The position numbers and the translations under genes are program-made. From the NCBI GenBank assembly GCA_023548195.1, contig JAJHZJ010000335.1, positions 5,748,514 through 5,812,513 of the forward strand: 64,000 bases of DNA, in the 5' to 3' direction. Source of the stretch: Bettongia penicillata ogilbyi. Its lineage: Eukaryota > Chordata > Mammalia > Diprotodontia > Potoroidae. Below are positions 22,190-32,680 of the stretch, piece by piece. The stretch's first letter is position 1. Each line of letters opens with the position of its first letter. A model generated the notes under the pieces. That model made no database searches and had not been told where the DNA came from. It saw only the letters and a program-made list of their open reading frames with translations.

Positions 22190-23600
22190 AAAACCAAAAT
22201 CAGTTCCTTTTGAGAAACATGCAAAATAAATTCCCACATTGGCCACATCCCAAAATCTTTATCTCCTTCTTCATAGAGTCCACCTCACTGTCAGGAGGTG
22301 GACAAAATCCTTATTCCTTTGTCCTCTGGAATCAAGGCTGGTCACTGCTTAGAGTTCTTAAGTCTGTCAAAGGTTTTTATTTTTCTCAATTTTTGAGAAA
22401 AAAATTGTGAAGTATTGGTATTCATTGTTCTTAAAAGTTTGATAGAATTTTTCTGTGAATCCATCAGGACTAGGAGCTCATTTCTTTGATAGTTGCTTTA
22501 CAAGTAGATCTATTTCCTCTTCTAGATGTGTTATTTAAGATCTCTCTTTGGTCTCCTGATAGTCTGAATGTTTTAGAAAGTATCCCTCTATTTTTTGTAT
22601 TTGTTCTCAGTTTTGTTAGCTATAACTGTGTATGACATTCTTTTTATTTCTTCTCGTTTTTGTGGTGATTTCACCCTGCTCATTGGCTATTTTATGCTTT
22701 CACTTTTTGAACCTCTTTTCAATCAAATTTATTAAAAACTTTATTTATTTTATTTTCAAAGAACCAGCGTTTCATTTTATTTATTGTTTCCATGGGTTTT
22801 TTTTCCTAATTTATCTTTTTCTCCTCTAATTTTTAATACCTCCTTTCTTGTGCTTATTTTAGGTTTGTTTTTTTGTTGACTTTCTAATTTTTAAAAATGC
22901 ATATTCAATTCATTGATCCTCTCTTTTTCTATTTTGTTAATGTATGCTTGTAGAGATATAATTTTTCCTCTCAAGTCTGATTTAGCTGCATCCTAGAAAT
23001 TTTGGTATGTTATTTCATCATTTTCATTTTTCTTTTACTTAGTTATTAAATGTTTCTATAGTCATTCTTTAACCCACTCATTATTTAGGATTTCATTGTT
23101 AAATCTCCATTTGGGTCTGCATTTTTTGTTTGTGGTCCCTGAACCAAAAACTACTTTTATTATGCTATGGTGTGTAAAGGATGTATTAACTATTTCTACT
23201 TTTTAAAATTTGCTTGAAATATTTCTGTGCCCCAATATATGATCAATTTTGGTAAAAATTCCATGTGGTATTGAGAGATATGCATATTCTTTAGCAGTAC
23301 CATTTAGAAGACTCTATAAGTTTTTCTAACTCTAGTTTCTCCAGTAATTTATTCAGTCCCATATCTTCCCTTTTGTTTATCTTTCTGTTGTACTTATTCA
23401 AAACTGAGAAAGGGATATTAAAGTCTCCTGTTGCTATTGTGTTACTATCTATGTCTTCTTGTAACTCCGATAATATTTTCTTTATGAATTGCATGCTAAA
23501 GCATTTTTGGAGTATATAAGTTTATTACTGATAGTGATTTGTTATCTATGGTTTCTTTCACTGTAATGAGTTTTTCTCACCCCCTCAGTTTTTTATTTCA
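22190..23600 (-). mobile_element. L1 fragment A: endonuclease and early RT fused to 3' UTR
   Basis: Minus strand, high to low coordinate: endonuclease-domain sequence (23494-23291 reads ATGDFNIPFSVLNKYNRKIN, the conserved GDFN motif), the linker, the sequence preceding RT (plus GTGAATCCATCAGGACTAGG, translating near MNPDGP without a perfect match) at 22450, then directly L1 3'-UTR-like sequence at 22380-22190. The bulk of the reverse transcriptase and the C-terminus are missing between these parts. Frames are broken in several places. Confidence 0.75.
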
Positions 23601-25400
23601 TGTATGTCTTTTTAAAAAATTTCTTTGTCTAAAAACTGCCTGTTCATATCCTTTTACCACTTATCAATTGAGGAATGACTTGTATTCTTGTCAGTTTGAC
23701 TCACTTCTCAATGTATTTGAGAATTGAGGCCTTTAACAGAAACTTTTTAAAAAAAATTTCACAATTTCCTGCTTTCCTCCTAATCTTGGCTGCATTAATA
23801 TTGTTTGTGCAACAACTTTTTAATTTAATGTAATCAAAATTATCTGTTTTACATTCCATAATGCTCTCTATCTTTTGTTTGGTCATAAATTATTCCCTTA
23901 TCCATAGATCTGACAAGTAAAGTATTCTATACTTTGTTAATTTGCTTATGATATCACCCTTTGTTTCTAAATCGTACATGCATTTTGACCTTATCTTGGT
24001 ATACAGTGTGAGATGTTGGTCTACACCTAGTTTCTGCTGAACTGCTTTCCAGTTTTCTCAGCAATTCAAATAGTGAATTCTTATCCCAAAAGTTTGGATC
24101 TTTATGTTTATCAAACACTAGATTACTATAGTCATTTACTACTATGTATTGCGTACCTAATCTATTCCATTGATTCATCACTCTATTTCTTAGCCAATAC
24201 CAGATTGCTTTGATGATTACCTCTTTGTAATATAATTTGAGATCTGGTACTGCTAGGCCACTTTCCTTCACATTTTCTTTTAATCTATTCTCTTGATGTT
24301 TTTGTTCATCCAAATGAATTTTCTTATTTTTTTCTAGCTCTATAAAATAATTCCTTGGTAGTTTGATTGGTATGGTAGTGAATAAATGAATTGATTTATG
24401 TAGAATTGTCATTTTTGTTATATTGGCTTGGTCTTTTCATGAGCAATTAATATTTCTTCAGTTGTTGAAATTTGACTTTATTGTGTTAAAAGTATTTTGA
24501 AATTGTATTCATATATTTTCTGGGTTTTTCTTGGCAGGTAGAATCCCAAGTATTTTATGCTGTGAGCAATTATTAGGTGGAATTTCTCTTTCTATCTCTT
24601 GCTGCTGGACTTTGTCAGTAATATATAAAAATGATGAAGATTTATGTGGATTTATTTTATATTCTGTAAAATTATTTCAATTAATTTTTTAGCTGTTTCT
24701 CTAGTATATTTTCTATGTATACCATCATATTGTCTGCAAAAGAGTGACAGTTTTGTTTCCTCATCACCTAATTTAATACCTTCCATTTCTTTTCCTTCTT
24801 TAGCTAGCCATAGCTAGCATTTCTAGTACAATATTGAATAATAGTGGTGATAATGGGCATCCTTGTTTCACCCCTGATCTTATTGGGAAAGCTTCTAGTT
24901 TATCCTCATTACTGATAATACTTTCCGATGGTTTTAGATAGATGTTAATTATTTTAAGGAAAGCTCCATTTATTTCTATGCTTTTTGAAGTTTTTAATAG
25001 GAATGAGTTTTATTTTATTAAAAGCTTTTTCTGCATCTATTAAGATTATCATATGATTTATGTTGGTTTTATTACTTATATTGTCAGTTATGCTGATAGT
25101 GTTCCTAATATTGAACCAGTCCTGCACCCCTGATACAAATCTCATCTGGTCATGGTGTATGATTTTTGTGATATATTGCTCTACTCTCCTTGCTATTATT
25201 TTATCTATGTCTTTTGTTTTTTAAAATGTGTTTCTTGTAAGCAACAAATTTTAGGGTTCTTTTTCCTATCCAGTCTATCGCTCTTTTTTGTTTTATTGTA
25301 TTATTTTGTTTTGTATGGTCCACCATCTTGTTTAACATGTGATCCAGAGAGGATTTGAACCTGTTTCTTCTACTCATTCCAACATATACCACACTGTTTC
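23601..25400 (-). mobile_element. L1 fragment B: RT core to ORF2 C-terminus
   Basis: Minus strand from 25400 down: RT region with FVSGVQDWFNIRNTISITDN and ILIDAEKAFNKI (25145-24954), the RT active-site region at about 24750-24720, then the C-terminal part (24412-23954) with SGLAVPDLKLYYKEVIIKAI and RNRVMNQWNRLG, ending near 23640. The usual FADD active-site motif reads FADN here, so the catalytic aspartate pair is damaged. Stops and frameshifts occur throughout. It lies upstream of fragment A although its domains belong downstream. Confidence 0.8.
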
Positions 25401-25484
25401 TCTAGCCATCCTCCTCCAGTCATGCAACTAATCATAGTCACTCAATAGAAATTTGAAGAACAGAAAGTAGGTTTCTAGCCTTGC

Positions 25485-25690
25485 ACCATTTCATAGGATG
25501 CAGACCTGGAAGAGACTTTGGAGATGATGAGAGCCAAGTCCTTCATTTTACAGATGACAACACTGAGGCTCAGAAAGGTTAAATGCTTTCCTTGGGTCAC
25601 ACAGGGAACAAACAGCAGGCCTGAGATTTGAACTCTGGTCCTTTGATTCCAGAGGTGGTGCTGTTTCTCTCCTCAGCACTCCTCTCACTG
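25485..25690 (-). repeat. MIR/THER-type SINE
   Basis: Plus-strand order GACCTGGAAGAGACTTTGGA, CTTCATTTTACAGATGACAA, CACTGAGGCTCAGAAAGGTT, TTGGGTCACACAGGGAACAA, GAGATTTGAACTCTGGTCCT: reverse complement of a nearly whole element. Confidence 0.85.
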
Positions 25691-25919
25691 AGAACTGAAT
25701 AGTAAAAATCTGAATCGATTTAAATGGCAAAATTTGGAAATACTAAGATGCTGGGTATCAGAAACCCAAAGCTAAGCATGTCTATGCGATTCCCGAGAGA
25801 ATTTTTTTTAAAGAGATAGGACAAGCAAGTTACCACTTTCCCATGAAGCTTCCTTTTGCAATCCAATTTCTCTAATTGGTAATGACTTTTTGCCCTTGAG
25901 ACCACACAGAGCACTTAGT

Positions 25920-26350
25920 TTTGTACTCCTTCGGAGACTTATGCATGATCATCACTTGTATATATGCCATGTCCTATCTTCTTATTAGTCTATGAGTGTC
26001 TGGAGGGCAGGGTCTTTGTCTTAGCTATAAGTGTACTTTTCTCAGTCCAGATACAGTATTCTGCACACAGTAGGCGCTCACAACATTTCTTGAATTAAAT
26101 GAAATAGAAATTGACTAGACCTAGAGATCAAGGATGAGGCTAGAACCCTGTACAGCATCCTAAACAGGTGATGCATCCTTTGGTATAGACACTAGTATCG
26201 AGAATGAGTACTGAGTCTTTAAAAAGACCAGAAAGAATTTAATGAACATTTCTGGTAGGATCCTGGGATAGTGGAATATAAGCTTCTTGAGGGTGGGGAT
26301 GGCGTCCAACTCCTAACACCCATGAACTCCGTCATTGGTGCTTAACCGGT
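25920..26350 (+). repeat. L2 3' ends (two pieces)
   Basis: 25920-26100 has TGTCTGGAGGGCAGGGTCTT and ACAGTAGGCGCTCACAACAT. A second piece at 26275-26350 has AAGCTTCTTGAGGGTGGGGA. Both are in normal order on the plus strand. Confidence 0.7.
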
Positions 26351-26664
26351 GCTTGGTGATCGTGGTGATGCTGAAGCACGCAGTGCTCGGCTCGCAGGCT
26401 CTGAGTCCTTCCTTTGGCGCTTGGCTCACCAGCCATCCCTTTACAAGGATGCTCCGCCCTCACAGCCCAGAGGCAGGTGAAGAGCTCCTACTTCCCAGGG
26501 CCGATGGAACGCGTTCATTGGAGCGCGTGGTTTCAGTATTTGTTCACGTCATCAGGAGATCACAGGGGGAAGAATTTTCATGCCTGTGATCGTCTGGCCT
26601 GAGTTTGTTTTATATTTAGGCACAGTGTGACAGGGATTACGCTGTCAGCATGATTGTAGACAGT
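26351..26664. other. Short CpG-containing single-copy stretch
   Basis: Not recognised as a repeat. It keeps several CpGs (AACGCGTTCATTGGAGCGCG, then GTTCACGTCATCAGGAG) unlike the depleted flanks, including a CRE-like ACGTCA and an ATTGG box. A regulatory role is possible but unsupported. Confidence 0.25.
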
Positions 26665-26935
26665 CAAGAAGGGGTGGGAAGAACTCTGAGATTGGAGCCA
26701 GAGATCCTCGTTCAAATTCTAGCTTTGTCATTTGCTATCTGAGTGACCTCTGGCAAGTCATTTCCCTTTTGGACTTCAGTTCTTTTACCTGTAAAGTAAG
26801 AGGGAAGTGGTAACTGGCATAGTAGGATAGGTAGCCTAGGGGGTAAGGAAGACCTGGGTTTAGATCTGGCACCTACTAACTGGGAGAACTTGGGCAAGTC
26901 ATTTGAGCATTCAGTGTCTCTATGCTATTAATTGC
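26665..26935 (+). repeat. Two successive MIR-type SINE pieces
   Basis: First: TTCAAATTCTAGCTTTGTCA, GCTATCTGAGTGACCTCTGG, CAAGTCATTTCCC. Second, from about 26820: GGTAAGGAAGACCTGGGTTT, CTAACTGGGAGAACTTGGGC, AAGTCATTTGAGC. Same strand, likely two insertions. Confidence 0.7.
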
Positions 26936-27039
26936 TATTAATTGCAGAGCAGGGGCTGGTATATATTATCAGTAGGAGTTTCCTTGTCTTCAGTTCCTTA
27001 TGCCAATGATATTATAGGTCTGGCCCTAAATAGATGGGT

Positions 27040-27375
27040 GAAGGGGGGGGCTGGGAAGAATGAGGGAGGGAGGAGAAGAGAAAGAAAGAGGAAAGAAAGA
27101 GAGAAAAGGAGAGAGAAGAGGAGAGAAAAAGAGGGAGAGAGTAAAGATGAGGGGCAGAGGGAGGAGGGAGGGGAAGAGAGAGAAAGAGAAAAGGAGGAAA
27201 GGAGGGAGGAGGAGCAGAGAGGGAGGGAGGGAGAGAGACAGGTAAGAGAGGAGAAAAAGAGAGAAGGAGGAAGGTGGAGAAGAAGGGAAAGGGAGGGAAG
27301 GAAGGAGGGAGAGAAAGAGAGAGAGAGAGGAGAGAGAGAGTGACAGAGACAGAGACAGAGATAGAAAGAGCGCAA
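27040..27375. repeat. Polypurine (GA/GGA)n tract
   Basis: About 335 bp almost wholly G and A on the plus strand, with long mirror-symmetric GAGG, GGGA and GAGA blocks. The Arg/Glu/Lys-rich plus frame and Ser/Leu-rich minus frames over it are composition artefacts. Confidence 0.95.
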
Positions 27376-28620
27376 CTGATGGAATTAAACTAAATAATCT
27401 GTAAAAGTCCTTTCCATGTCTAACTCCTGTTCTTATAACAATAACTATTAGCACATTTATCTACCTCCAGTACTGTCCCCCTCTGATACCTCATTGTGGC
27501 AACAAAAAGATTACCCTGCATTTTAAAAGGCTGGGATAGATGAGTGGCCTCCTGGTACAGTGAGAAGATCTGAGTTTAGCCAGAGGGTCTGGGTTCGAAT
27601 CCTAGTTTTGTTCTTCATGACTTGTGTGATCTTGAGTAAATCATTTAATCTCTCTGAGGTTCAGTTTTGTCATTTATAGAATAAGGGGGGAGTTTGGACT
27701 AAATGACTTTGGGTTCCCCAAATCCTAAGGTCCTAAGCTGAGGCCAGTCCTGTTGAGCTTCGAAGCCTTAGAGTACAGGTCTGGGGACTGATGGTGTGAC
27801 ATTGTGCAGGCTTTTGAGTTCTGAGGTCCTGGTCTTGGGATGCTAAAATTTTCAGCTATGACAACTTTTGAAAACCATTTGTCAAGTTAGAGAGGAATTG
27901 GGTCCCACCTCCACCGATGGAACCCCTTTCCCAGTGAAAAGTGTGTGTAGCCCTTTGGGGGTGATTGTCCTTTCAGCAGAGTAAGGAATGAATCATGTGG
28001 GGAACATCCTTTACTGATAAAGAATCTTGTGCAGTGTCTGGGGCACTAAGAAGTAAAGGGACTTCCCCAGGGTCTCACAGCTTGTGAGTGTGTAGCAGAC
28101 CAAGACTTGAATCCAGGTCTCTGGGATGCCAAAACTGACCTTCTTTCCACTAAGGCCCAGTGCATTAAGGTTTACAGAGAGTTCATTGGGCAGGGCTTGT
28201 TTTCCAGGGGACGGAATGCCTCTCTCAAATCTCTTCACCAGAGACTGGATTGTTTTGGCTCACTCTCAGACCTCTGGATCCTGAACTGACTGAGGCAGGC
28301 TTGGCCTTGCTGCCTATGTCCTGGAGCAGATCTGGGTCATTTCTGGGTTGGGAGATGCCCCCAGTACTGGAGTCAACTCTGGGCATCTCTAGAGTCCAAG
28401 GTTTGATCCTCATGCTGCTCTGGGCTCCTGAGAGTTGTTTGACCAGAACATAGCAGTCGTGAAGTGGCCTGAACCTTTCCATTCAGCATACCATGAGAGG
28501 AAAGTGACTGCTCTCTTCTACTTAGAGCAGGTCCCTAAATGAACTGGCTCTTAAGGAGGGAGGGAGAAATCTGGAGCTTGAGACTGTGCTTCTCCTAAGG
28601 AATCCTAGAAACTGACCAAC
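27376..28620. repeat. MIR-type pieces in otherwise unrecognised DNA
   Basis: 27555-27740 is a forward MIR (GGTCTGGGTTCGAATCCTAG, GACTTGTGTGATCTTGAGTA, then ACTAAATGACTTTGGGTTCC). 28015-28165 is a minus MIR (CTTCCCCAGGGTCTCACAGC, TTGAATCCAGGTCTCTGGGA). The remainder, including 28166-28620, shows no gene. Confidence 0.65.
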
Positions 28621-28624
28621 CAAA

Positions 28625-29045
28625 GAATAGGGAATTCATGCAATAAGCATTTGTGAGGGCCTCGGCGTGCCAGGCAGTGTGCTTGGGGCAGAGAAGATAA
28701 ATGGTGACAAGCAAACGGTTCCTGCCCTCCAGGAGCTTATATTCAATAGAGAGAAAATGAACAGATGGAAAATTCAATCCAAAGTAGGTACGATGTAATT
28801 TCTAAGGAGGAGGAAGGCATTCCAAATCTATGGGGTCAAGAATGCCCCCACTAGGAAGTGGCCAATGAGGTGCCTCAGAAGGATTGCCCTGCGGCCAACA
28901 TGAGGAGAGAACAGGAACAGAGGAAAACTCCAGCCAAGGCACCAAAATGGAACTCCAGGAACAAATCCCTTTGGCTGGAATGTTGGGTAAATACAAAGAA
29001 AGAAATACAAAGATAAAGATAAGATGGTCTCTGCTCTCAAGGAGA
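28625..29045 (+). repeat. Old LINE-derived segment (CR1/L3-like, tentative)
   Basis: Contains CGTGCCAGGCAGTGTGCTTG, GCAGAGAAGATAAATGGTGA and CTGCCCTCCAGGAGCTTATA, words of a widespread mammalian repeat also present at 34.9, 42.5 and 49.4 kb here. The family name is a guess. Confidence 0.5.
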
Positions 29046-29054
29046 GAGCCTACC

Positions 29055-30275
29055 TCCTTTTAAAAAAAAATTTATTTTTCCCTAATTATATATAAAAACA
29101 ATTTTTAACATTCTTTAAAGTTTGAGTTCCAAATTCTATCCCTCCTTCCTTCCTCTTCCCCCTCCCTGAGATGGTAAGCAACTTGATGTAGGGTGTATGT
29201 GTGCAATCATGTAAAACATTTTTATAATACTTATTTTGTGCAAGAAGACCTGAACAAAAGAGAAAGGAAAACGAGAAAGAAGGAAGGAGAAAAATAGTAT
29301 GCTGTATTCAGACAACATCAGTTCTTTCTCTGGAGGCAGACAATACTTTTCATCATGAGCCCTTTGGGATTATCTTAGATCACTGTAGAACAGATAACTC
29401 ATTCACAGTTGTTCATCGTACAATGTTGCTGTTACCGCATACATTGTTTCCTGGTTCTGCTCACTTCACTTTGTATCAGTTCATGTCAATCTTTCCAGGT
29501 TTTTCTGAAATCATCCTGCTTGTCATTTATTATAACACAATAATATTCCATCCTAATCATATACCACAATTTGTTCAGCCATTCCCCAACTGATGAGCAT
29601 CCCCTCAATTTCCAGTTTTTAGCCATGACCAAAAGAGTTGCTATCAATATTTTTGTACAAATAAGTTCTCCCCCCCCTTTTTTATCTCTTTGGGATATAG
29701 ACCTAGTAGTATTGTTGCTGGATTAAAAAGGTATACACAGTTTGATAGCCCTTTGGGAATAGTTCCAAATTGTTCTCCAGAAAGGTTGGATCGGTTCACA
29801 ACTCTACCAGCACCTTAGTGTTCCAGTTTTCTCACATCCCCTCCAACATTTATCATTTTCCTTTTTTTGGAAATCTGATAGGCATGAGATGGTACCTCAG
29901 TTTCTTTAATTTGTATTTCTTTAATCAATAGTTATTTAGAGCATTTTTCGGGATGATAGATAGCTTTTATTTCTTTATCTGAAAGCTATTCATATCCTTT
30001 GACCATTTATCAACTGGGGAATGATTTGTATTCTAACAATTTTTATTAGTTATTTTTTTTTACTTTTAGTTTTCAACATCTACTTCCTTAAGTTTTAAAT
30101 TTTCTCCCTCTTCCTCCCCAAGATGGCATGCAATCATATATGGACTCTACACATACATTCCTATTAAACACATTTTCACATTAGTCATGTTGCATAGTCT
30201 TATAAATTTGACTCAGTTCTCTATATATCTGAGAAATGAAGCCTTTATCAGAGGCACTTGCTGTAAAAATCTTTA
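29055..30275 (-). mobile_element. 5'-truncated L1 (ORF2 C-terminus and 3' UTR)
   Basis: The plus strand shows the L1 3' end in reverse: A/T-rich tail, CCTCCCTGAGATGGTAAGCA, ATTCCATCCTAATCATATAC, CCATTCCCCAACTGATGAGC, CTTTGGGATATAGACCTAGT, TTGACCATTTATCAACTGGG. Read on the minus strand these encode the conserved C-terminal stretch of ORF2, now full of stops. A smaller L1 tail is nested at 30036-30200. The 5' limit lies near 30275. Confidence 0.85.
30036..30200 (-). mobile_element. Short L1/HAL1-type 3' tail nested in the L1
   Basis: About 165 bp reading TTTTTACTTTTAGTTTTCAA, CCTCCCCAAGATGGCATGCA, then ACACATTTTCACATTAGTCA. The host L1 would run straight from ...GATTTGTATTCT to TATAAATTTGACTCAG, so this piece is inserted. 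A clear TSD was not found. Confidence 0.6.
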
Positions 30276-30499
30276 GGGAGCTTACCTTCTACAGTGGGGA
30301 TACAATGTGTAAAAATAAGAAAATCCAAAGTACATAGAAAATGACACAAAGACATTTCAAGGGGGAGAGAATGATCATTTATAACTGGGGAGCTTAGGTA
30401 AGGCCTTGCTTGGGAGGTACTCACTGAGCTGTGCCTAGAAGAGTTATAAGGGTCAGAACATTGGAGGTAGAACATTGCAGACCTGGGGTGCTACCAATG

Positions 30500-30770
30500 C
30501 AAGAAACTAGAGAAAAGGAACATCTCTCCCAGAGGTGGAAGGGTCATTAGAGGTCATCTAGTCAACCCTCCTATTTTACAGATGAGGAAACTGAGACCCA
30601 GAGTTCAAACTAGGACCATGCATTGTAAAGTACTTGGCAAACCTTCCATCACTATATTCAGGTCAGTTTTCTTTCTTTCTTTTTTTTTATAAATTGAGAA
30701 ACTGAGGTACAGAGAAGGGAAGAGATCCCACAGATAGCAAGGCACACAGCCAGAATTTAAGGGCAAGACC
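30500..30770 (-). repeat. MIR/THER-type fragments
   Basis: TCATTAGAGGTCATCTAGTC, TTTTACAGATGAGGAAACTG, then a second piece with GAGAAACTGAGGTACAGAGA and CAAGGCACACAGCCAGAATT. Both are reverse-complement order. Confidence 0.7.
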
Positions 30771-31250
30771 TAGAACTCCCAAACCCATCCTCTTGCTTCC
30801 ATGGCAAGAGAGATCCTCCCCAAAGGAGGTGAGAACCACTGACTCCCAGTTCTGGGCCCTCACACACGGCCCAAGGAGAGCCTCATTCACAGAATTCCAG
30901 TGTCCCTCCTCTGCGCTCCCCAAACACACAGTACTTGCAGTATTTGCATTCAGAACATGTACAGTTCAAGCAAAGCAAAAGCTTCGTCCTCCACTATACA
31001 GAAGGGATTGGCAGCTGGGACTGAAGATGATAGAAATAAGCTATTGATCAAGGGTTTTAAAAGTGCTGCAGCGGGGCTCTGTGATGCCGGCAGGCTGAGG
31101 ACCGCACTCAAGCACTACACAAATGCAATAACATTCATTACCCAAGGGCAAATGCTTTTTACATGAAAATAAAAAGACAATCCTCTGTTCAATTATTTTC
31201 CTACTCAGGGTTTGCTTTGATTGGCTAAGCCAGCTGGGCTAACCTAGCTG
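30771..31250. other. Non-repetitive segment, possible conserved element
   Basis: The stretch from about 30930 to 31220 has no repeat character and a mixed, motif-like composition (GTGCTGCAGCGGGGCTCTGT, AATGCAATAACATTCATTAC, TTTTTACATGAAAATAAAAA). Overlapping plus frames of 84 and 88 codons have no recognisable domain. It resembles non-coding DNA under constraint, but this is only an impression. Confidence 0.25.
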
Positions 31251-31254
31251 GCAG

Positions 31255-31450
31255 GCACAGGGACAATCAACACTGGATTTAGAGTCACAGGTCCCAGGTT
31301 CAAATCCTGAGTCGGTCCCTTACAGTATGATCTCGAGAAGGTTATCTCCCCTCTCTGACTCTCAGTTTCCCCATTTACAAAAAGAGCAATAATAGTAATA
31401 AGTGACACTTATTCAGTGCTTCAAGGTTTGGAAAGTGTTTGGAAAATAAT
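31255..31450 (+). repeat. MIR-type SINE
   Basis: AGGTCCCAGGTTCAAATCCT, ACTCTCAGTTTCCCCATTTA, AGCAATAATAGTAATAAGTG and GTGCTTCAAGGTTTGGAAAG in the forward MIR order. Confidence 0.8.
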
Positions 31451-31879
31451 TTTATCTGGGAATCAGAACAAGAGGTGGGCAGTACAGTGTTATGATTCCC
31501 ATTTCACAGATGCAGCTGCTCTCTCACTGCCCTTTTCCTACTCTGATACTACAAGGTAGGTGGAGGTGGCATTTGAAGTCAGGGTAGCAACTGGAAGAGC
31601 AGTCACAGGAGAGAGACCCTCAAAGTCAGGGACCCAAGCTAGGGGCAAGCAATGGCCCGGTTGCCCCCTGCTAAGCCTGGTTGCTGCCTTCTCTGGCCCA
31701 CTCCCGGTGGACTCCATTCTCCTGACATTTTCTCAACAGCTTCAATAGCTGCCTCACTAGATCTCACACACTAGACTCTTTCACCATCAGAACTTATGTC
31801 CTGGGCTCCCCACACCACCACTGGTGACTGACTGGGGCGGGGGGCGGGGCAAGAATATCAGGCAGGCAGGGCCGTGCTG
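31451..31879. other. No gene recognised
   Basis: GC-richer non-coding DNA containing GGGGCGGGGGGCGGGGC near 31837 (an isolated GC-box-like run outside any CpG island). Confidence 0.35.
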
Positions 31880-32340
31880 TCTTCGCTTTCTCCTGCACCA
31901 AGAGCTGTCTCCTCTGCAGTCTCACTGCTACCCTGCTTGTACCCCCTCCTTCCCTGCCCCTCTCCAGTACTGGCTCCACGATCAGCTCAGTTATGCCATT
32001 CCTATTGTAAAGGGTATGTCAACCAACCACTCTCCTATGGCCTCACTCAAATTCCTGTCATCTTGACCAGAGTGCCGCTCCCTGGCCACCACTGCTCTTT
32101 GAGGGTAAGAGTTCTCCTCTTTTAATGTTTGTGTTTCCAGAGTTTATCCATCTATGCCCTTTATACTTGTGCTTTTTGCATTTTTATATGTATCCCGTTT
32201 CCCTCATTAGATGCTCAGATTCTTGCTTGTAGGGATTTTTTTCCTTCTTTATACTTAACAGTCTCCTTGGTGCCTAGCATAGCCCTGGACGCATAGCAGA
32301 TACTTCATGAACACTTGCTGATGGTTTGATTGACTGTGAA
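31880..32340 (+). repeat. L2 3' portion
   Basis: CCTCATTAGATGCTCAGATT, TGTAGGGATTTTTTTCCTTC and GGTGCCTAGCATAGCCCTGG form the L2 end at 32150-32340. The preceding pyrimidine-rich part looks like the rest of the same copy. Confidence 0.6.
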
Positions 32341-32384
32341 CATCCCCCACTGAGGAGCTGACCAGTCTTTGAGGTCAGCCCATT

Positions 32385-32680
32385 TCCCTTTTAGATAGCT
32401 CTAACTGTTAGGTTGGTTCATTTTTTTTGCCACCCAAAGTTGCCTTTCTGCAGTTTCCATCTCATCGGTCCTTGTTTTGTCTCCTGGGGTCAAACAGAAT
32501 AAGCAAATCTAGTCCCTCTCCATGTGATAGCCCTCCAAGTACTTGCAGAAAGCGATCCCACCTCTAAAAAGGCTTCTTGTCTCCAGCTAAATATTCCCAG
32601 CTTCTTCACTTGATTCTGGTCTGATTTGGTCTCCAGTTTCCACCACTTGCACCATCCTTATCTGCCTGTGCTCTGGAATG
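32385..32680. repeat. CR1/L3-like LINE fragment (tentative)
   Basis: TCTCCTGGGGTCAAACAGAA, AGTCCCTCTCCATGTGATAG, CCCTCCAAGTACTTGCAGAA and CTCCAGCTAAATATTCCCAG belong to a common mammalian CR1-type repeat; the same block occurs at 48430-48800. Confidence 0.6.

Noticed and set aside
26942..27454. Long Arg/Glu-rich plus frame and Ser/Leu-rich minus frames
   Set aside because: They arise from the polypurine tract; purine repeats contain no stop codon in several frames.
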